A stretch of 64,000 nucleotides of DNA from positions 71,953,348 through 72,017,347 of the forward strand of contig CM076197.1 in NCBI GenBank assembly GCA_038277395.1, read 5' to 3'. Below, piece after piece: positions 58,351 to 64,000 of this stretch. The first letter of the stretch is position 1, and the number at the start of each line of letters is the position of its first letter. Made by a program: the position numbers and the translations under genes. The notes under the pieces were generated by a model. That model searched no databases. It had not been told where the DNA came from and saw nothing but the letters and a program-made list of their open reading frames with translations. The stretch comes from Dryocosmus kuriphilus. Its lineage: Eukaryota; Arthropoda; Insecta; Hymenoptera; Cynipidae.

Positions 58351-59309
58351 TTTTTACATTCTCATCTCAATGAGAAGGTATTAGTTTTATGTGAAAACTG
58401 AATTTCGCGGATTTCATGAAATCTCCACGTTTCGTGACCTCTTGAATCCGAAAAAACATGTTTTACGTTGGTGTCTGTCTGGCGTTATCGTTGTCGTGGT
58501 TGTCGTTGTAGTCTGTGAACACGATAACTTTCGAAGGACTAATCGGAATGGGTTGAGCTTTGGCACACTTCTTTAAAACGTAAAAAGTAAGGACGAATTC
58601 GTTAACCAGCCACTTTTGACCAACGGTTATGGTTTTATCCATCAAAAACGGTTTTCACAAAACCAAAAAATCCATTTTCCGGGTAAACTATGCGAGATAC
58701 AGAAAATATGTATATAACCAAAATTATTTACCTTAAAAATATTTACAAATTTTGTATTAACCATTTTTTGATAAAATGCACGGTTTTTGTTTTAATCGAG
58801 AAAACGCTATTAAAAAGTCAAAAATTCAAATTTCCCGCCAAAATATGCAAGATACAAAAGAAATAATAATAAATAAAGATGCTCACCTCAAAAGATCTAC
58901 AAATTTGCTCCCTATCATTTTTTTTGAACAGACACGTAGTTTTTTAGTTATTCGTGAAATATGTTATGAAATATAAAGAAAACCAGTTTTCAGCAAAACT
59001 ATGCAAGATATGAGAAAGCAGAATTTTTCACCTTGGAAAGAGAGAGAGAATGATGAGAATGTATTCCTTAAGAGCAATAGAGGCTTAAGTAAAATAATTT
59101 CTTTTGTAATTTGTAATTTAAAGGTTTATACGATTCATAAACACCGAGCGCGTAGCGCGAGGTAAATAACCTATCGAGTGCAAAGCGTGAGTACCGTAAA
59201 TAACGTATCGAACGCGAAGCGCGAGTGCCAACAGACGCGCACCCTAGGCGCGCTTATACTTCGCGCAAAGCGCGGGATGAGAATGTGCCCGCGAAGCGGG
59301 CAGATTTTT
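58351..59309 (-). mobile_element. GC-ended repeat family, copy 3
   Basis: Read on the minus strand, starts with AAAAATCTGCCCGC, a TTCGCGGGC hairpin and CACATTCTCATC. It continues through CGCGCTTTGCGCGAAG and CGCTTCGCGTTCG words and the AT-rich body, and ends at GAGATGAGAATGTAAAAA. At 959 bp it is shorter than copy 2. The flanks share no clear duplication, as in the other copies. Confidence 0.75.
58463..58645 (-). CDS. Repeat-borne D/N-rich frame, copy 3
   Basis: MMDKTITVGQKWLVNEFVLT, then KKCAKAQPIPISPSKVIVFT and a short DNHDNDN tract before the stop. The alignment with copy 2 is gap-free up to the tract. Same uncertainty about coding status as copies 1 and 2. Confidence 0.28.
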   Translation of the reverse strand: MMDKTITVGQKWLVNEFVLTFYVLKKCAKAQPIPISPSKVIVFTDYNDNHDNDNARQTPT

Positions 59310-62300
59310 CTGAGTGCAAATATGGTAACTGCAGTTTCACTAAAATTATTTTAAAATTACAAACAAGGTATTTAAATTTTCAGGTTATGTTACTACATGA
59401 AACTTCAGTTACCCGAAACTTAAAATTTTTATGTCACAAGTTTCGGAATTTTTACTGATGTTTCTGAACTTAGCAATGGAATTTTCCTACATTTATCTTA
59501 ATCCTGCGAAACATGTAGATGCATACAATTTCCTACACATTTTTCGCAAAATTAAGTCAGTGTAACTAACAGTGTAACTTTTAAATTAAAGTATTTAAAA
59601 TAAAAGAACCTTAAATTGCAGTATTTTAGAATTTTTAGCATTCCGAACTGAAGCATTCAAGCACTTAAAGTTAGAAAATTTTAATAATTTCATGCACTTA
59701 AATTTTTTTGAAACTCTTGGTTAGAAGTTACAGAAAGTAGACAATTTAAAATCGAAGCATACGCAATACCTTAAACAATTTCAAATTAAAAACCTTCAAT
59801 AGTGCATAATTTTGTTGAAGAATGATCAACCGAGAGTGAAAACAAAATTGTTTAGAGGTCATAGAAAATCCTACCAAAACTTGAACTTAAAAAAAAAAAT
59901 GAAAATCCTGTCCGGAGACATCACTAAACTAAATTGAATCATGCAAATCCATCTGACTGATCAATCAGTAAAATTCAGCTGATTAGGATTCGCAGAAACC
60001 GAGTCAATTTTTTCTTAAATTTAAAAACCACGTACTTAAGAATAATAAAATAAATAAAACCTTCAATAAATGAGAAAAACTTGACCTAAAAGTGTGACGC
60101 TGCAAATCCAAAATTCGCTGTCAACAAAAAACATTACAACATTAAAGTTGCCAAGATGAAACTTTTTAAATTGTACAATTTTAAACCCGAAAGCCACAAA
60201 AACTTTAAGAATTTGAAAATGAAAACTTCAAAATTAAAAAATTTAACATGTCACCTATCCAAGAATAACCAAATTAACATTTTTAAATGGAGACACTTCA
60301 CAAATGAAGTATTTTTGAAGAAGTATTTGAAATTTCAAGAGCTAAAAATAAAATATTTTTAAAAAATAAAGCTAAAGAAACTAAAACAATTTCCAGGTGT
60401 AAGCTTCAAAGTGAAAAAATTGTAAGAAGAGGGTGTCAAAAATTTCTGAATTTATACCAATAAGAATTGGAAGATCTAAAACTGAAAAATTGTAAATAGA
60501 AGCATCCGACAAAAGTATGATGAAAATCAAACATTAATAACTAAAAAGAAGCTAATTTTAATTCCAAAGCGGTCGAAATTTTACCAGCTTCAAGCATGAA
60601 ATAATGTGATACTTATAATTTTAAAAACTAAGACCTTGTAATTTAAAGCGGAAAAATTTAAATTAAATAAAAAGTTTTTAATTAGAAATGCTCAGAAATT
60701 GAAATTTCCATGTTTTCCAATTATTAATTTCTAATCTTTTAACGCAATCAACTGTCCGATTTTCAAATAAAGAGATTTAAAGATGAACTTTAAATTATAA
60801 TCGAAAAAATTTCTATGAGTAAAATTCTGATTGTAAAAATAAGTACTTATAAGAGTATGTACAATTGTTTCAGACTTCTCGTTCGATAACCAAAGTTAAG
60901 CTAGATGGGGTATTTATCAGCTTTTAAGCTGCCTTCACTCTCGAAATAATGATACAAATACTAATACTGAACATTCATCGTGCTGTGTCTTTTTTAAATA
61001 TAGAAGTATTAGATTTTATCCAGATACATTTCACACGCGAAAAACATCTTTAAAAAACTGTTCACTCTCGCGAATGCTGCAGTAAAGGTAATTCTCGTTA
61101 ATATTCTATTGCCTATTACTTTTTTATGCAAATTTCACTTCGTTGTTTTTCGATCAATTTATATGCGAAGTATGAAACGAGTACGTTTTTGCTATTGCCT
61201 TTATTTCCCTTCCCGGTCGCTTTCGACAAAATATTGCAGCAATCGATATGCTTTACAAGTTATATTCATTTTTTACGATGCTTTTCTAAAACCCTTATTA
61301 TTTGAAGGAAATAGAACACGAAATATTCACTTTTTTTTTTTATAAAATAACATCCTTAAATTATAAAGAAATTATTAAACAACCTTAAATAGATTTTTTC
61401 CCTTAAATATAGTTATAGAGAATATTGTAGGTATACAAATGAATTTAGTACTGACTAAAAACATTTTATCAGTAAATAAAAAATTATTATATATCATAAA
61501 ATAAATTCTCAAGGCAGCAAATATTTCGAAATTTTATTATTCATAGAAAAATGGGATTAATCATATTAAAATATCTGCGATGAAAGTGATGTTATACATA
61601 TATTTTAAGTATACGTAAAAGTAAGATGAAATTGCAATTGAAAATACGATAGACCGCATTTCATTTCGCATTTCTGGTGTATAAATGTATAAATGAATTC
61701 AGTCGTCCTTGCAGCGGGAAGATCTCTTGCCTGTTCACATCAAGGATTTAAAAAGAAATGTGAGAACTCTCAAGTGCTCTTGTGTATCGTTGATGCCACT
61801 AGAGAGGCAATGCGATATGATCACTGAGAACAAATTTCGTTACCATTTGCGGGCGGCAGGAAGGAAGAATCAACGAAATTTATCGAATTACTCTGTTTCT
61901 TCGTCGGCAATCGCCACAATTGAGTTGGACTTAACAAAACATAATTTCTCTAATGCAATAGCTTTTTTCGAGAGCTATAAATTTGAATGCGGAAAAGCAC
62001 TGAAGAGGGAAAATATAAAGTGAACAAAAACCATTATTCTTGTTTACATTATACTTCTTATACCTTAAGAATTACTGCATCACATTTAAGGATATTAAAT
62101 TAGGTAAATATCAATAGATTTTTTCAATTACAAACTAATAAAGGCTGCAACCCAATGGCACCCAATCACGGTTTCTTATGCCATCTCTTTCGTATGCTTC
62201 TTATTCTCCTTCATTTCTCTTTCGCAGCGCATGCGAGTACTCTTCCATACTCCGAAGCGTTTAAGAGTGTCTCTTTCATACGCTTCTTCTTCTCCTTCTC

Positions 62301-62902
62301 TTTGGGATAATTTTGTGGATTATTATTGTAATCTATTTGCGCTAAGAAGCGGGGCTTGAAGTGATAAAAGGTCGATGACTTTGACACGAGAAAACTTTTG
62401 TCTGGGGATCTTCGGCGGATTCGAAACACGAAATACGAGTTGGGAGGGTAGGAAGTTCGAGTTTCGCAGTAAGACGTTGACACAGCCGAGGAATACGTAA
62501 TCTGTCCTCCATGGACTTTGCAAGAGCTTCCAGTTGGTACTCAACGAAAGTCAATATTTGCAAGCATCATGGAATTTTCACTACAGCAGTACGGTACCAC
62601 CGGATACGATATTCGGGAGCGCATATGTAGAATGTAGATACCCGCGTATGCAGTGCCACGTATCTGCGACACCGGCATGCTGGTACGGATCTCTTTGACG
62701 TTGGCGTTGGAAGCTTGCATTTAAAAGCAAGCGAGCGCAAATGAAAGTAATACGTTTTCAACGAGTTCGCCTCTTTTCGTTCTCAATCTTCAAATTTGCT
62801 GATCCATCACCAACGTCTGAACGTTTAAATGAAAGAAGAATTTATTTAATTACTTTCTAGATCCAAATTGAACATAAAGTAATTGGTCACTTACGCTGAG
62901 TA
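59310..62902. other. AT-rich to mixed DNA, nothing assignable
   Basis: 59.3-60.9 kb consists of loosely iterated CAAATTAAAA/GAAGCATTC words. At 61709-62023 a 104-codon frame follows TATAAATGTATAAATG at about 61678. It is Arg/Lys-rich, has no recognised domain, and is not called as a gene. 62.3-62.8 kb is less A/T-rich without recognised content. Confidence 0.35.
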
Positions 62903-64000
62903 CGAGGCACGTCCAGAAAGTAAGTGTACTCAATTTATGTAGGCTTCAAAAAAAATTTATTAAAACAAAAACATAGTTGGTTACATTTGTACATATGTAA
63001 GTTATTTTTCGACATAGTCACCATCCCTCTCGATGCAAGTGGTGAGCCGCGGGATCAATTTTTTTATCCCTGCCTCGAAGAAGTCTCCCGCCAGCTCTTT
63101 CGCCCACTTCTCCACTTCCCCCTTCACCTCCTCGGCCGTTGAAAACTTGTTTCCACCCATGTGCACCTTCAGGGAAGTGAAGAGATGGAAATCTGAAGGG
63201 GCCTGGTCAGGGGAATACGGAGGGTGGTTCAAAACGTCCCATCCAAAAGAGTTCAGGAGTTGCTTCGTGGCGTTGGCCGTGTGAGGTTTGGCATTGTCAT
63301 GCAGCACGCAGACTCCCTTCGTCAGCATACCCCTCCTTTTATTCTGAATCGCCCTTTTCAATTTTTTCAGCGTCTCACAGTATCTTGCCGCGTTGATGGT
63401 CTCCCCGTGAGGCAGATATTCAATCAAAGTTATGCCCTTATGGTCCCAAAACACGGATGCCATGATCTTTTGGCTTAAATTGTGGTTTTGAATTTCTTGG
63501 CGGAGGGTGACAAGGTGTGGCGCCATTGTTGAGACTGCCTCTTAGTTTCAGGCGTGTAGTGGGCAACCCAAGTTTCGTCTCCAGTAACAATAGAGTAGAG
63601 AAAATCATCGCCTTCGTGTTCGTAGCGCTCCAAAAACTCTTTGTAGCTCTGTACTCGATTCAACTTGTGCTGTTCTGTCAGCTGTTTTGGGACCCACCTC
63701 GCAGACAATTTCCGATATCCGAGAGTTTCTGCGATTGTTTCGTGTAACAGGGATCTGGAGATTTGCGGAAACATCGCAGAAAGATCATCTAACGTCAATC
63801 TGCTATCGGCACGGACCGCAATCTCGATTTTTCACACAAGTTCGTCAGTCACAATTGAAGGTCTTCCGCTCCTCTGAGCGTCATGCACGGAAGTACGGCC
63901 ATTTTTAAATTCGCGACACCACTTGTACACACTCGTACGATTCATAGCTCCATTACCGTAAACAGTTTACACCTTATTATAAATCTTAACTGGAGCTTTT
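62903..64000 (-). mobile_element. Mariner copy E, cut by the window end
   Basis: TA at 62901-62902 and the family 3' end. The remaining 1.1 kb runs to within the DNA-binding domain, and about 230 more bases are expected beyond the window. It has no internal insertion or large deletion. Confidence 0.95.
63002..64000 (-). pseudogene. Mariner transposase, copy E (5' end outside window)
   Basis: The C-terminal 174 codons are open (63002-63526) with LHDNAKPHTANATKQLLNSF and PPYSPDQAPSDFHLF, carrying the second and third catalytic Asp with 34-residue spacing, and ending VEK as in copy B. The preceding part is open in another frame (63475-63798) with GDETWVAHYTPE, the first Asp. A frameshift separates them at about 63500, and another near 63830 cuts off the DNA-binding domain. 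This is the least damaged catalytic domain among the five copies. Confidence 0.92.

Overview
The window is AT-rich nuclear DNA of a metazoan, most probably an insect. The evidence is several mariner (DD34D) DNA transposons, a Penelope-like retroelement, a hAT insertion with an 8-bp target duplication, a decayed BED-finger/hAT-type gene, tRNA-like repeats, many palindromic non-autonomous elements, and no bacterial gene organisation. A hymenopteran would fit, but nothing here fixes the order. I found no intact host gene. Almost every open frame of 60-120 codons looks like chance or lies inside a repeat.

Layout. 1-9.1 kb: AT-rich DNA with a CCACACAAAT-like minisatellite (2.1-2.3 kb), a possible 2.25-kb inverted-repeat element (2.5-4.7 kb), a palindromic element enclosing a 78-bp satellite (6.4-7.2 kb) and a 676-bp inverted-repeat element (7.4-8.1 kb). 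9.2-17 kb: an internally deleted mariner (copy A), a tRNA-like inverted-repeat element, a 1.8-kb degenerate ~105-bp tandem array, a 7-bp array of AGGTCA half-sites and a 2.1-kb element with ~140-bp inverted ends. 19-24.4 kb: small hairpin elements, the first of three copies of a family with GC-rich 'CGCGCTTCGCGCTCG' ends, and mariner copy B. 24.5-28.7 kb: one decayed minus-strand BED/hAT-type gene, split by mariner copy C, which itself carries two smaller insertions. 28.7-29.1 kb: two tRNA-like repeats. 32.6-33.9 kb: a 1.3-kb palindrome. 36.3-39.3 kb: a Penelope-like element with inverted terminal copies, a nearly open RT plus GIY-YIG frame and a perfect 13-bp target duplication. 39.6-41.4 kb: a 200-bp MITE with a G21 run and a fold-back. 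43.45-46.78 kb: a three-level nest, mariner D > hAT > GC-ended element. 47.7-52.7 kb: more palindromes, one with hammerhead-like motifs. 53-62.9 kb: largely unrecognised DNA with a GC-rich island and one more GC-ended element. 62.9 kb to the end: mariner copy E, cut by the window edge.

The five mariners share ends (CGAGGCACGTCCAGAAAGTA...) and target TA, and all are dead. Copies A and C share one nonsense codon, so that defective lineage moved in trans. The nests give relative ages: the BED/hAT gene is older than mariner C, and mariner D is older than its hAT insert. The most unusual signals are the tRNA-like cores inside inverted arms with a compensatory change, the half-site array, the degenerate hammerhead layout shared by the Penelope element and an unrelated palindrome, and a repeat-borne D/N-rich frame present in all three GC-ended copies.
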